Shown: piece by piece, positions 9,122 to 17,835 of the stretch
How the letters are laid out: each line of letters begins with the position of its first letter
Position numbering within the stretch: position 1 is the first letter of the stretch
DNA from: Sphingomonas profundi
GTDB lineage: Bacteria; Pseudomonadota; Alphaproteobacteria; Sphingomonadales; Sphingomonadaceae
DNA length: 64,000 nt
Direction of reading: 5' to 3'
Assembly (NCBI RefSeq): GCF_009739515.1
Contig: NZ_CP046535.1
Location: forward strand, 1,860,001-1,924,000
Position numbers and translations under genes: made by a program
The notes under the pieces: generated by a model
The model's database searches: none
Told to the model about the DNA's origin: nothing
Seen by the model: the letters and a program-made list of their open reading frames with translations, nothing else

Positions 9122-9242
9122 ATGGATACCCCTGCTCTTACCGCCGGATACCCACAGGCGGGCACGGCATCGACCGTCAAAGCCGCACGGATGAGACAGT
9201 TCCGTTAAATGCGACGAGCCGTTATGCGGTCGAAATGCAGGT

Positions 9243-9305
9243 GGGGAGCTTCTGTTGCTCGGTGCTCCCCATACCGCCGGTGTCCGCTTCTGTTGCCCGG
9301 TGCGG
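9243..9305 (-). repeat. two hairpins with the same 14-nt loop near the tmRNA 3' end
   Basis: On the plus strand, stem 9243-9249 / 9264-9270 (7 bp) and stem 9284-9287 / 9302-9305 (4 bp) enclose loops TTCTGTTGCTCGGT and TTCTGTTGCCCGGT, differing at one base. On the tmRNA strand the loops read ACCGRGCAACAGAA. They lie 49 to 111 nt past the tag stop and may belong to the coding piece. The rest of the spacer (9122-9242) shows nothing recognisable. Confidence 0.65.
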
Positions 9306-9583
9306 CCCGAACCGCGCTTAAGCCTTGTAACCTATTCCCCAGGGGGGAGTCAGTTACGCGGCAATCGCGAGTGCTTCGTTGTCGTTAGCACTTATGGTTT
9401 TGATCGGTTTTAGGGCTCAATCAGGCCCGGCAAAAACATCGCCTTTGAACACACGTCGATCCTGGTTCGGCCCCGTCAGAAACCCCGCTGCCGGGATTTT
9501 TGGTGGAGCCGCCGGGTACTGCCCCCGGGTCCGCTGCATCTATTACGCGACATCATTTATCACCATAGCCGGGCGAACCCGGC
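9243..9583 (-). ncRNA. ssrA: two-piece (circularly permuted) tmRNA
   Basis: tmRNA rescues stalled ribosomes. Read on the minus strand, the acceptor piece comes first (about 9583 to 9501): it opens with a GCCGGG-TTCG-CCCGGC hairpin and ends in encoded GGCTCCACCA. After about 26 nt of intervening sequence the coding piece begins at 9474 with GGGGCCGAACCAGGATCGAC. The 5' GGGGCCG pairs with CGGCTCC of the acceptor piece over 7 bp (one G-T), rebuilding the acceptor stem. The tag frame runs from 9389 to 9354: GCT AAC GAC AAC GAA GCA CTC GCG ATT GCC GCG TAA, that is ANDNEALAIAA. Acceptor-before-coding order is the alphaproteobacterial permutation. The 5' and 3' outer ends are approximate. Confidence 0.93.
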
Positions 9584-9646
9584 ACCGACGGATATAGGCG
9601 CATGTCGCCGGAATGCAAAGGGCGGCCGCACCCCGCGCAAAACCGC

Positions 9647-10090
9647 TCAGCGGCGGAGGCGCAGCTCGTCGCGTATCTCGCGCAGCAGCACCAGATCGGC
9701 GGCCTCGGGCGGGGTCGGCTTGGCGGCTTCCTCGGCGCGGTCGCGCAGGGCGATGCGGTTCACCGTGCGCACGATCAGGAAGATGATGAAGGCGACGATC
9801 AGGAAGTTCACCGCCACGGTGACGAACTCGCCATAGCCGAGCAGCGGCACGCCGGCCTTCTTCAGATCGGCATAGCTTGTCGGCGATCCCGCATAGCCGG
9901 CCGGTATCTCGCCCAGCCGCAGGAAATAGTTGGAGAAATCGAGCCCGCCGGTGATCTTGCCGATCACCGGCATGATGATGTCGTCCGTCAGGGAGGTGAC
10001 GATGCGGCCGAAGGCGGCGCCGATGATCACCGCCACCGCCAGATCGAGCACGTTGCCGCGCGCGATGAATGCCTTGAACTCGTTCAGCAT
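9647..10090 (-). CDS. mscL: large-conductance mechanosensitive channel
   Basis: A 147-aa inner-membrane channel that opens under hypo-osmotic shock. The start at 10090 gives [21 protein letters not shown], the MscL amphipathic N-helix and the first pore helix ([21 protein letters not shown]). A second span is [16 protein letters not shown], followed by a charged cytoplasmic helix ending [11 protein letters not shown] longer in-frame start at 10153 would add an unconserved leader. It is divergent from lemA. Confidence 0.96.
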   Translation of the reverse strand: MLNEFKAFIARGNVLDLAVAVIIGAAFGRIVTSLTDDIIMPVIGKITGGLDFSNYFLRLGEIPAGYAGSPTSYADLKKAGVPLLGYGEFVTVAVNFLIVAFIIFLIVRTVNRIALRDRAEEAAKPTPPEAADLVLLREIRDELRLRR

Positions 10091-10224
10091 GCCCGTCTCC
10101 CACGTTGGCGCCGATCGCCGTCGGTGGCAGACTTCCATGGTTCCCGCCGGCAATACAACCCACCGATTGCCGGAACCTGCGCCTGCGCCTATCTAGGCGG
10201 CCCGCCACTCGAGGGATTGTCGCC

Positions 10225-10827
10225 ATGATGCCGTTCCGCCGCCTCGCCCCCGCCCTGCTCGCGCCCGTGGCGGCGCTCGCCCTCTCCGGCTGCGGCGTCA
10301 ACAGCATCCCCACCGCCGAGGAGACCGCCAAGGCGCGCTGGGCCGACGTGCAGAACGAATATCAGCGCCGGGCGGATCTGATCCCCAACCTCGTCGCCAC
10401 CGTGAAGGCGGCCGGCGCGCAGGAGCAGGGCACGCTGACCAAGGTGACGGAGGCGCGGGCGAAGGCGACCTCGATCAACATCACCACCGACGATCTGAGC
10501 AACCCGGCCGAGTTCAAGAAATTTCAGGATGCGCAGAACCAGCTGACGCAGGCGATGGGCCAGCTGCGCACCGTGGTGGAGGCGTACCCCCAGCTCCAGA
10601 CGAACCAGAACTTCCTCGGCCTTCAGGATCAGCTGGAGGGCACGGAGAACCGCATCGGCATCGCCCGGCGGGACTATAACGGCGCGGTGCAGGCCTATAA
10701 CACCCGCATCCGCACCTTCCCCGATGCGATCGGCGCCAAGATCTTCTACGGCGCCAAGCCGCTGGTGCCGTTCGAGGCGGTGACGGCCAATGCGGACAAG
10801 GCGCCCCCGGTCGATTTGGGTAGGTAA
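10225..10827 (+). CDS. LemA family lipoprotein
   Basis: A 200-aa protein. A lipoprotein signal ends LALSGCG, with Cys near residue 23. The mature part has the LemA signature: WADVQNEYQRRADLIPNLVATVKA and LQDQLEGTENRIGIARRDYNGAVQAYN, then FPDAIGAKIFYGAKP. LemA proteins are helical membrane-anchored proteins of uncertain function, often beside TPM-domain proteins, as here. Ribosome site GAGGGA (10211-10216) supports the ATG at 10225. First gene of a likely four-gene operon with the two TPM genes and the Nudix gene. Confidence 0.9.
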   Translation: MMPFRRLAPALLAPVAALALSGCGVNSIPTAEETAKARWADVQNEYQRRADLIPNLVATVKAAGAQEQGTLTKVTEARAKATSINITTDDLSNPAEFKKFQDAQNQLTQAMGQLRTVVEAYPQLQTNQNFLGLQDQLEGTENRIGIARRDYNGAVQAYNTRIRTFPDAIGAKIFYGAKPLVPFEAVTANADKAPPVDLGR

Positions 10828-10831
10828 CGCC

Positions 10832-11668
10832 ATGCCGCGCGTCATCGCGCGTGCGCTGGCGCTGCTCGCGCTGCTGCTCGCGGCGCCGGCGTGGGCGCAG
10901 ACCTTCCCGGCGTTCACCGGCTTCGTCGTGGATGCGGCCAACGTGCTGCCGCCGGCGGACGAGGCGGCGCTGACCGCGAAGCTGAACGCCTTGCAGAACC
11001 GCACCGGGCGGCAGCTGGTCGTCGCGACCGTTCCCAGCCTGCAGGATTATCCGATCGAGGATTATGGCAACCGCCTGATCCGCAGCTGGGGCGTCGGCCT
11101 GAAGGACGTCAACAACGGCGCGATCCTGATCGTCGCCCCCAATGAGCGCAAGGTGCGGGTGGAGGTGGGCTACGGCCTCACGCCGGTGCTCACCGACGTC
11201 TTCTCCGGCATCATCATCCGCCAGCGCATTTTGCCCGCCTTCAAGGCCGGCGACCTGCCCGGCGGCATCATGGCCGGCACCGACGCGCTGATCGAGCAGC
11301 TGAGCCTGCCGGACACGGAGGCCAAGGCGCGGCTGGACGCGGCCGTGGCGCAGTTCGATCGCGAGAAGCAGGGTGGCGGCGGCTTCCCGCTCGGCCTGGC
11401 TTTCTGGGGCATCGTCGCGGCCTTCGTGATCCTCGCCATGCTTCGCCGGGGCGGCGGCGGCGGCGATGGCGGCGGGGGCCAGCGGTTTCGCGGGGGCCGT
11501 GGCCTGGGCGGCGCGCCGATCATCCTGTGGGGGCCCGGCTTCGGCGGCGGTGGCGGTGGCGGCTGGGGCGGATCCTCGGGCGGTGGCGGTGGCGGCGGCT
11601 GGATGGGCGGCGGCTTCGATGGCGGCGGCGGTTCCGGCGGCGGCGGCGGCGCTTCGGGGAGTTGGTGA
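10832..11668 (+). CDS. TPM-domain membrane protein (YgcG-like) with Gly-rich tail
   Basis: A 278-aa protein. A signal peptide ends APAWA. The TPM domain (about 27-150: TGFVVDAANVLPPADEAALTA, then GAILIVAPNERKVRVEVGYG) is of the kind seen in YgcG and thylakoid TLP18.3, an acid-phosphatase/assembly-type fold. A transmembrane helix follows at about 185-203 (GLAFWGIVAAFVILAML), then a cytoplasmic tail that is almost pure glycine with Trp/Ser. It lies 4 nt after lemA, and its stop overlaps the next start by one base. Confidence 0.88.
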   Translation: MPRVIARALALLALLLAAPAWAQTFPAFTGFVVDAANVLPPADEAALTAKLNALQNRTGRQLVVATVPSLQDYPIEDYGNRLIRSWGVGLKDVNNGAILIVAPNERKVRVEVGYGLTPVLTDVFSGIIIRQRILPAFKAGDLPGGIMAGTDALIEQLSLPDTEAKARLDAAVAQFDREKQGGGGFPLGLAFWGIVAAFVILAMLRRGGGGGDGGGGQRFRGGRGLGGAPIILWGPGFGGGGGGGWGGSSGGGGGGGWMGGGFDGGGGSGGGGGASGSW

Positions 11669-12336
11669 TGCGGCTCACCCCTGCCGACCACGCGAAGGTG
11701 ACGGCCGCCGTCACCGCCGCCGAGCTGACGACGGACGGCGAGATCGTGACGATCGTCGCCAACCGATCGGACAGCTATCACGACGTGGCGCTGCACTGGG
11801 CGCTGCTCGCGATGTTCCTGATGCTGGCGGTGATCGCCACCGTGCCCGATTTCTTCCTCGGCCTGCTCGATCGCGCTGATGGCTGGAGCCACGATTACAG
11901 CAAGGGCGCCCTGCTGGGCCTGCTGCTGATGCTGCTGGCGGCGATGTTCCTGCTGTGGCGCGTCGTGCTGAGCTGGACGCCGCTGCGCATGGCGCTGACG
12001 CCGCGTGCCACCAAGGCGCGGCGGGTGCGGCGCCGGGCGATCGCCTTCTTCGCCGTGGGCACGGAGCGGCGGACGGAGGAGCGCATCGGCGTGCTGCTCT
12101 ATTTGTCGCTGGCCGAGCACCAGGCGGAGATCGTCGCCGATCGCGCGATCCACGCGCTCGTCACGCCGGAAACATGGGGCGAGGCGATGGCCGCGCTGAT
12201 CGAGGCGGTGCGCGATGGCCGCGCGGGCGACGGCATGGCGGCGGCGGTGGAGCGGATCGGCGCGGTGCTGGCGCAGCATTTCCCCAAGACCCCCACGGAT
12301 CGCAACGAGCTACCGGACAGGCTGATCGAACTATGA
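11668..12336 (+). CDS. second TPM-domain membrane protein
   Basis: A 222-aa protein. It starts MRLTPADHAKVTAAVTAAE, with TTDGEIVTIVANRSD, the first half of a TPM domain. This is interrupted by two transmembrane helices (about 40-63 and 80-101), after which the second half continues (RTEERIGVLLYLSLAEHQAEIVADRAI). The same split architecture occurs in TPM proteins found next to YgcG homologues. Start 11668 overlaps the previous stop (TGATG), and its own stop overlaps the Nudix start (ATGA). Confidence 0.82.
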   Translation: MRLTPADHAKVTAAVTAAELTTDGEIVTIVANRSDSYHDVALHWALLAMFLMLAVIATVPDFFLGLLDRADGWSHDYSKGALLGLLLMLLAAMFLLWRVVLSWTPLRMALTPRATKARRVRRRAIAFFAVGTERRTEERIGVLLYLSLAEHQAEIVADRAIHALVTPETWGEAMAALIEAVRDGRAGDGMAAAVERIGAVLAQHFPKTPTDRNELPDRLIEL

Positions 12337-12863
12337 GCGACCACGATCACGACGCACCTGAGGAGACGATGTGGCAGGGCCGCTTCATCGCCGCCCGCCG
12401 CAAGGGCAGATGGGAATATGTCGGCCGCACGCGCGGGATAGAGGCGGCGGTGATCGTGGCGGTGGACAATGACCACATCCTGCTGGTGGAGCAGTATCGC
12501 GTGCCGCTCGGCCGCCGCTGCTTGGAACTGCCGGCCGGGCTGGTGGGCGACGAGGATGCCGGCGAGGCGCTGGAGAGCGCGGCCGCGCGCGAGCTTGAGG
12601 AGGAGACCGGCTACCGCCCGGCCGCGGTACGCGCCGCCGGCAAGTTCGCCTCGTCCCCCGGCATGGTCTCGGAGAGCTTCACCCTAGTCGTCGCTTCCGG
12701 GCTGACGAAGGTGGGGGATGGCGGCGGCGTAGCCGGCGAGGACATTCTCGTCCACCGCGTGCCGCTGGCGGAGATCGCCGGGTTCATCGAGGCGAAGCGC
12801 GCCGAAGGGCTGGCGATGGACGTTAAGCTGCTGCTGCTGCTGGGATCGTCGCTGCTGGGCTGA
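12333..12863 (+). CDS. Nudix hydrolase (ADP-ribose pyrophosphatase-like)
   Basis: A 176-aa protein. The Nudix box is complete: G-x5-E-x7-R-E-L-x-E-E-x-G-Y in GDEDAGEALESAAARELEEE plus TGY. Preceding residues LLVEQYRVPLGRRCLELPAG and the following SSPGMVSESFTLVVA resemble ADP-ribose/nucleoside-diphosphate-sugar pyrophosphatases (NudF type). It hydrolyses X-linked nucleoside diphosphates; the exact substrate is not visible. ATGA overlap with the TPM gene. Confidence 0.9.
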   Translation: MSDHDHDAPEETMWQGRFIAARRKGRWEYVGRTRGIEAAVIVAVDNDHILLVEQYRVPLGRRCLELPAGLVGDEDAGEALESAAARELEEETGYRPAAVRAAGKFASSPGMVSESFTLVVASGLTKVGDGGGVAGEDILVHRVPLAEIAGFIEAKRAEGLAMDVKLLLLLGSSLLG

Positions 12864-12986
12864 TCGGCGCCGGGCGCGGGCGTGGATCCTGAAACGCGTT
12901 CAGAATGACGTACTACCTGTTCGAGTCGCCGACCCGCCAACGCCTACAGGATCATGCGCGCAGGGCGAACCGCCCCGCCGCCCGGC

Positions 12987-13268
12987 TTATCTGAAATTCT
13001 CCGCATAGGTGCGCACGCGGAACGCCTTGGCCGCCGCCGGCACCACCCGCACGTCCAGCCCCTGCTGCGCCGCATAGGCCTGCCCCGCCTCCAGGCTGGG
13101 GAAGCGCAGGCGCACCTGCCCGCGCGTGTCGCCGGAGCCAGCCCAGCCGGTCAGCGGATCGGCGCGCTTGGCCTCGGCCGGCTCGAACTCCAACTCCCAC
13201 TGGCCGGCGCGGGCGCGGCCGGACTGCATGCTGTTCTTGGCAACCTGGTAGAGGCGGGCCGCCGGCAT
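12987..13268 (-). CDS. NDUFS4-like complex I accessory subunit
   Basis: A 93-aa protein of the ETC complex I subunit conserved-region family (18-kDa/NDUFS4). MPAARLYQVAKNSMQSGRA, WELEFEPAEAKRADPLTGW, the SGDTRGQVRLRFPSLEAGQAYA segment and a C-terminal KAFRVRTYAENFR are typical. This accessory subunit is found in mitochondria and alphaproteobacteria and stabilises the NADH-binding arm. It lies 30 kb from the nuo operon and just downstream of a ferredoxin gene on the same strand (3-nt gap), with which it probably forms a transcript. A weak repeat (TCCTGAAACGCGTTCAG at about 12887-12903) lies in the gap to the Nudix gene. Confidence 0.88.
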   Translation of the reverse strand: MPAARLYQVAKNSMQSGRARAGQWELEFEPAEAKRADPLTGWAGSGDTRGQVRLRFPSLEAGQAYAAQQGLDVRVVPAAAKAFRVRTYAENFR

Positions 13269-13271
13269 CGA

Positions 13272-13589
13272 TCAATCTTCCGGCGCGATGGTGACGCGCA
13301 GGCCGTCCAGCGCGTCGCCGAACGGCAGCTGGCAGGAGAGGCGCGACTCCTCGGTGCGATGATCGGAACTGTCGAGCAGGTCGTTCTCGTCCTCGCTCAT
13401 CGCCGGCAGCTTGTCGGCCCACGCCTGGTCGACATGCACGTGGCAGGTGGCGCACGAGCAGCAGCCGCCGCACAGCGCCAGCAGTTCGTCGATGCCCGCG
13501 TCGCGGATCACCTCCATCACCGACAGGCCGGTCTCGCCCTCGATGGTCGATTCCTCGCCCTCGCGCGTGACGACGATCAGCTTGGGCAT
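13272..13589 (-). CDS. 2Fe-2S ferredoxin
   Basis: A 105-aa adrenodoxin/Isc-type ferredoxin. The cluster ligands are visible in [18 protein letters not shown] (C-x5-C-x2-C) and the later SRLSCQLPF. The start at 13589 gives [14 protein letters not shown], the usual N-terminus. It transfers single electrons; the partner (Fe-S assembly or a P450) cannot be told. Divergent from the glycosylase gene. Confidence 0.95.
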   Translation of the reverse strand: MPKLIVVTREGEESTIEGETGLSVMEVIRDAGIDELLALCGGCCSCATCHVHVDQAWADKLPAMSEDENDLLDSSDHRTEESRLSCQLPFGDALDGLRVTIAPED

Positions 13590-13691
13590 TATGGCTCCTT
13601 CCAGCGCTGCGGAACTTCGCTTTTCGCGGCCGGCTATGTCTGTGTGCAACCACGAAATCAAGGGGGAGCGGCGTCGCCGCTTGCGGATGCG

Positions 13692-14333
13692 ATGGGGCTG
13701 ACGAGCGCGCGGCTGGCGGAGTCGCTGGCGGAACTGGCGCGGCGCGAGCCGGCGTTCGCGCGCGGGCTGGCGCGGGTGGGCCACCCCGCCCCGCGCATCC
13801 GCCCGCGCGGCTACGCCACCCTGCTGCGCACGATCCTGGGCCAGCAGGTGAGCGTCGCTTCCGCCGATGCGGTGTGGCGGCGGCTGGAGGCGGCGATCGG
13901 CGATGCCGGCGATCCGGCGGCGCTGGCCGCCGTGCCCGACGAGGTGCTGCGCGCCGCCGGCTTCTCGCGCCAGAAGAGCGGCTATGCCCGCAGCCTGGCC
14001 GAAGCGGTGACTGGCGGCACCCTGCGCCTGGAAGCGCTGCCGGAGGACGATGCGGAAGCGATCGCGGCGCTGGTGCGGATCAAGGGCATCGGCCGCTGGT
14101 CCGCCGAGATCTACCTGCTGTTCGCGGAAGGCAGGGCGGACATCTGGCCGGCCGGCGATCTCGCCGTGCAGATCGAGGTCGGCCGGCTGCTGGGCCTGCC
14201 CGATCGCCCCGACGAAGCGGCGACTCGCCGGCTGGCCGAGGCGTGGCGGCCGCACCGCGGCGCTGCCGCAATCTTCGCCTGGCATCATTATGGCGCCGCG
14301 CCGGACCGGCCCGCAAAGGCGCTGCCGCTGTGA
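13692..14333 (+). CDS. DNA-3-methyladenine glycosylase II (AlkA-like)
   Basis: A 213-aa HhH-GPD glycosylase that excises alkylated purines. Features: [21 protein letters not shown] (helical core), the hairpin [19 protein letters not shown] (about 133-152), and the catalytic Asp in [10 protein letters not shown] (about residue 161). It lacks the AlkA N-terminal domain, as in the short bacterial forms. The ATG at 13692 is the only canonical start before the conserved part. Confidence 0.9.
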   Translation: MGLTSARLAESLAELARREPAFARGLARVGHPAPRIRPRGYATLLRTILGQQVSVASADAVWRRLEAAIGDAGDPAALAAVPDEVLRAAGFSRQKSGYARSLAEAVTGGTLRLEALPEDDAEAIAALVRIKGIGRWSAEIYLLFAEGRADIWPAGDLAVQIEVGRLLGLPDRPDEAATRRLAEAWRPHRGAAAIFAWHHYGAAPDRPAKALPL

Positions 14334-14423
14334 TGCGGCCGGCATGATCTGCCGCGCGAAGCTTATGTCATCGCCACGCGATTAACAGTAATAAAAGGGC
14401 TTCGCGTTAGCACCGCGCAATCG

Positions 14424-16007
14424 ATGAAACGGCGCGGCACGATGAACCCGGAACGGGACAAGGAACTGATCCGGCCCGATCGGTCGGCCTCCGATCGCCT
14501 CGTCGGGCTCGGTGGCGAGTTCCGCTCGCAGCAGCAGGAGCAGGCCTTTCGCTGGGATCGACTCGGCGAGACGATGGTTCACGGCCGCTGGCTGCTGATC
14601 GCATCGGCCGTGCTCAACACCCTGTTCTTCGCCAGCGACTGGCGCTTCTACGGCATGAGCCAGTTCTGGATCGCCATACCCGCCCGCACGCTGGTGGTGG
14701 CGGCATCGCTGCTCTGCTGGCTCGCCGTGCGGCGTTGCCGCACGCCGGACGCGATGAACCGCGTCATGGCGGCGTGGATGGTCCTCACCACGGTGGGCGT
14801 CACCGCTCTGGTCAGCTCGCACAGCGAGCTCGCGCTGTTCGTGGTGCTGCTGCTGCCGATGATCTTCTACCTCGGCGTGCCGCTGCCGTTCCGCTGGACG
14901 GCGGCGGCCAGCGCCTGCGCCAGCGCGGCGCTGATGACCGGCTACGAGGCGCCGGCCGGCACCCACGGCGCCGGGCTCGGCCTGGCGCTCGCCCTGCTGA
15001 CGCTGAACTGCTGCCTCGCGCTCGTCCTCGCCCAGTCGAACCGCTTTCGCCGGCTGGAATGGCACGCCACCCGCACCGCCCGCGCCATAGCGGACGAACT
15101 GGCCGTCAGCCGGGAGACGATGGAGAAGATGTTCGCCGCCGCGCCCGTGCCGATGGTGGTGACGGCGCGTGAGGATGGCCGCATCCTGCACGCCAACGAT
15201 GCCTGCGCGATCATGTTCGGCATCGCGCCGGAGATGATCGGCACCCACTCGTTCCACGAACATTATGTCGATCCGGGCGAGCGCGAGCGGCTGATCGCGC
15301 GGCTGGAGAAGGACGGCCGCGTCATTGATTTCGAGATGCAGGCACGCTGCGCCGCGGGCGTGCAGCGGACGGTGCTGGTGAAGGCCGCGACGATCGATCT
15401 GCCGGCCGGGCGGGCGACGATCGCCGGCATCATCGACATATCGGACCGCAAGGCGGTGGAGCTGAGCCTGGAGTGGCTGGCCTCCACCGATCCGCTGACG
15501 AAACTGCCGAACCGGCTGAGCTTCTTCTCCACCGCGCGGGCGGAGATGATGCGGGCCATCCGCCTGCACCGGCCGCTGGCGCTGCTGATGATCGACCTCG
15601 ATCACTTCAAGGTGATCAACGATACGTTCGGCCACCATGGCGGCGACATGGCGCTGAAGGCGTTCGGCGCGCTCTGCCTGGAGCGGCTGCGTGGTACCGA
15701 CATCATCGGCCGTCTCGGCGGCGAGGAGTTCGGCATCCTGCTGCCGGATACGGACGTGACCGAGGCGCTGGCGATCGCGGAGAAGCTCTGCGCCGATCTG
15801 CGGGCGCTGCGCCTGCCGACGCCGAACGAGGCGCTGCAGCTTTCCGCCAGCATCGGCCTCACCCTCGTCCGGCGCGACGACAGGGATCTCGACATGGCGC
15901 TGGCCCGTGCCGATCGCGCGCTCTACGCCGCCAAGCGCGCCGGCCGCGCGCGGGTATTCTGCGAACCCGCCGACATCGAAGCCGTGCCATTGCGCGCGGC
16001 GAACTGA
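14424..16007 (+). CDS. membrane-bound PAS-GGDEF diguanylate cyclase
   Basis: A 527-aa protein. About five or six hydrophobic segments lie between residues 53 and 205, forming a MASE-like membrane sensor. A short linker leads to a PAS domain (about 230-345: MFAAAPVPMVVTAREDGRI, then GIIDISDRKAVE). The GGDEF domain (about 350-515) has DPLTKLPNRL, the substrate motif GGEEF (about 432) and an RGTD inhibitory-site motif exactly five residues before it. It should therefore make cyclic di-GMP and be feedback-inhibited. No EAL domain. A second Met at 14442 is an alternative start. Confidence 0.93.
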   Translation: MKRRGTMNPERDKELIRPDRSASDRLVGLGGEFRSQQQEQAFRWDRLGETMVHGRWLLIASAVLNTLFFASDWRFYGMSQFWIAIPARTLVVAASLLCWLAVRRCRTPDAMNRVMAAWMVLTTVGVTALVSSHSELALFVVLLLPMIFYLGVPLPFRWTAAASACASAALMTGYEAPAGTHGAGLGLALALLTLNCCLALVLAQSNRFRRLEWHATRTARAIADELAVSRETMEKMFAAAPVPMVVTAREDGRILHANDACAIMFGIAPEMIGTHSFHEHYVDPGERERLIARLEKDGRVIDFEMQARCAAGVQRTVLVKAATIDLPAGRATIAGIIDISDRKAVELSLEWLASTDPLTKLPNRLSFFSTARAEMMRAIRLHRPLALLMIDLDHFKVINDTFGHHGGDMALKAFGALCLERLRGTDIIGRLGGEEFGILLPDTDVTEALAIAEKLCADLRALRLPTPNEALQLSASIGLTLVRRDDRDLDMALARADRALYAAKRAGRARVFCEPADIEAVPLRAAN

Positions 16008-16142
16008 TCCCTATTCCCTACTCGCGGCTGATCGTGCAGTATCCGTGCTGGAACGATCGGGGTTCCGGATAGTCGTTCGTCGGCGCTGTGCCGGCCGCGA
16101 CATCGTCCGCCCCGACGAGACCTTGCCGGGGACGAAGCCGAG

Positions 16143-17606
16143 ATGCGACGCCTGATGCAGAGTATCTATCCGCCGGTCAGCGAGAAGGATCAGGAGCAGG
16201 ACCGATACATCGGCTGGTTCTTGACCACCTTCTCGCTCGTCCTCATGGTGTCGATGGCGGCCGCCTTCCTGTTCGCCTTCTCGGCCTTCCCGACCGGCTA
16301 CAAGGGGTTCGAGGCACCCAATTTCGTCACCTTCATGGGGCTGAGCCTGCTCGTCGGCGCCGCCGGCTTCGCGGTGGGCGGCTTCATCGGCTTCCTGTTC
16401 GGCGTGCCGCGCATGCGCACCAGCGAGGGCGAGCATGACACGCGGCGCGCCGGCACCTCTCAGGTGGTGAGCAACACCAACCTTGAGCAACTGTCGGACT
16501 GGCTGACCAAGATCCTCGTCGGCGTCGGCCTGGTGCAGATCCACGAGGTCGATCCCCTGCTCTCCCGCTTCCGCGACCAGATCGATCACGCGCTGACCGC
16601 GCCGGACGGGCACCGCCTGGCCGGCGCGGGCTTCGCCGCCTGCATGATCCTGATCGGCTCCACCGTGGCGGGCTTCCTCGCCGCCTATCTGAAATCGAAG
16701 ACCGATCTGATGCGCGCCTTCCGCGAGCCGATCGACATGGTGCAGTCGGCCCTCGGCGGCGTCGCGCAGAAGCTGATCGTCGATGCCGCGCGCACCGTGC
16801 TCGATCGCCCCTCGTCGGTGCCGGACAATTGCTCCAAGGATACGGCGGCCAAGCTCGTCCAGTTCGTGCCGCCCAATTCCGACGATCCCGAGCTCTACCA
16901 GCTCGTCGGCCTGGCGCATGCCGTGCTCAAGAACTTCAAGCCGGCGGCGGAGTCGCTGAAGATGGCGATCGACCTGCGCCAGAAGAAGGGCATGGACGCC
17001 GATCTGACCTTGAATGCGTTCGCCACGCGCGCGCTGGCGATCGCGGGCGATGTGGACGTGGCCAAGGCGATCAGCGCCACGACCCTGCCCGCCGGCGTCA
17101 TCAGCAGCGACGAGGTGGAGAACGCCCTCGCCGCGATGTTCGCCCAGCTCTACTCGCGCGGCGGCTACGATGCAGCGATCGAGATCGGCACCCGCCTGAC
17201 CAAGGACAGCGAGGCGCGCAAGAGCGGCCGGCTGATGCTCTATCTCGCCTGCGCGTGGGGGCAGCGCCACGCCGCGCTGGTCGCGCAGAAGACGATGCAG
17301 GCGGGCGACCGGGACGCGGCGCAGGCCCTGAGCGGCGAGATCGACCACGCGCGCGACCAGGCGCTCGCCGCCACGCGCGACGCCATCCAGCTCGATCGCG
17401 AGAAGAACGAGCCGGTGCTGCGGCAATTGTGGGACCCGGCCGCGCCCGGCAAGCCGCCGTCCGAGAATGATCTGGAGAGCCTGCACGGCGATCCCGCCTT
17501 CATGGCGCTGCTGCGCGCGGGGCCGATGCCGGCGCCGCCACCGCCACCACCACGAGCAACGCCCGCCACGGCGCCTCCGCCGGCCAGCGATCCCTCCACG
17601 GCGTAG
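16143..17606 (+). CDS. uncharacterised membrane protein with helical-repeat cytoplasmic region
   Basis: A 487-aa protein. Two membrane spans (about 22-46 and 60-86) end in FIGFLFGVPRMR. A conserved-looking block N-T-N-L-E-Q-L-S-D-W-L-T-K-I-L-V-G-V-G-L-V-Q follows, then a third span (about 160-182). Residues about 230-440 are helical and TPR-like (ELYQLVGLAHAVLKNFKPAA, then a second similar helix pair), and the end is Pro/Ala-rich. I recall the FLFGVPR plus NTNLEQLSDWLTKI combination in other unannotated bacterial membrane proteins, but I cannot assign a function. It is monocistronic, between the GGDEF gene and a convergent TPR gene. Flanking repeats suggest an accessory position. Confidence 0.7.
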   Translation: MRRLMQSIYPPVSEKDQEQDRYIGWFLTTFSLVLMVSMAAAFLFAFSAFPTGYKGFEAPNFVTFMGLSLLVGAAGFAVGGFIGFLFGVPRMRTSEGEHDTRRAGTSQVVSNTNLEQLSDWLTKILVGVGLVQIHEVDPLLSRFRDQIDHALTAPDGHRLAGAGFAACMILIGSTVAGFLAAYLKSKTDLMRAFREPIDMVQSALGGVAQKLIVDAARTVLDRPSSVPDNCSKDTAAKLVQFVPPNSDDPELYQLVGLAHAVLKNFKPAAESLKMAIDLRQKKGMDADLTLNAFATRALAIAGDVDVAKAISATTLPAGVISSDEVENALAAMFAQLYSRGGYDAAIEIGTRLTKDSEARKSGRLMLYLACAWGQRHAALVAQKTMQAGDRDAAQALSGEIDHARDQALAATRDAIQLDREKNEPVLRQLWDPAAPGKPPSENDLESLHGDPAFMALLRAGPMPAPPPPPPRATPATAPPPASDPSTA

Positions 17607-17697
17607 CGCCCGATCCCGCACGCCTGCCGGTCGAGTTTGAGCTGGCGGTCGGCCACGATTTCCGTCCGTCGCCCCGGCGCGGGCTGGGGCTTGTGCC

Positions 17698-17835
17698 GGA
17701 TCGACATTCAGCTTTCTTGCATGTCCGCTCACCCTGAGGAGGGGCTGAGCGGAGGCGAAGACCCGTCTCGAAGGACCGTCCATGTCCTTCGAGACGCCAT
17801 TTCGACAGGCTCAATGGCTCCTCAGGATGAGCGTG
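17698..17835 (+). repeat. dispersed palindromic element, copy 1
   Basis: It begins GGATCGACATTCAGC then TTCTTGCATGTCCGCTCA, which is the inverted complement of the right end of the element at 28770-28917. Inside are CCTGAGGAGGGGCTGAGCGG and TTTCGACAGGCTCAATGGC, shared with copy 2, plus an extra inner palindrome (GTCTCGAAGGAC / GTCCTTCGAGAC, 17765-17793). The right terminal repeat is missing or degraded. The 385-nt gap 17607-17992 between convergent genes otherwise holds only a second short repeat (CGGCTTGCGCTGGAATGACG, about 17934-17953). Confidence 0.75.

Noticed and set aside
9379-9597. 72-codon plus-strand ORF over the tmRNA region
   Set aside because: The minus strand has clear tmRNA acceptor and coding pieces here; the ORF has no ribosome site or family resemblance.
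11466-11762. Gly/Arg-rich alternative frames over the TPM gene tail
   Set aside because: They are by-products of GGC/GGT repeats encoding the poly-Gly tail.
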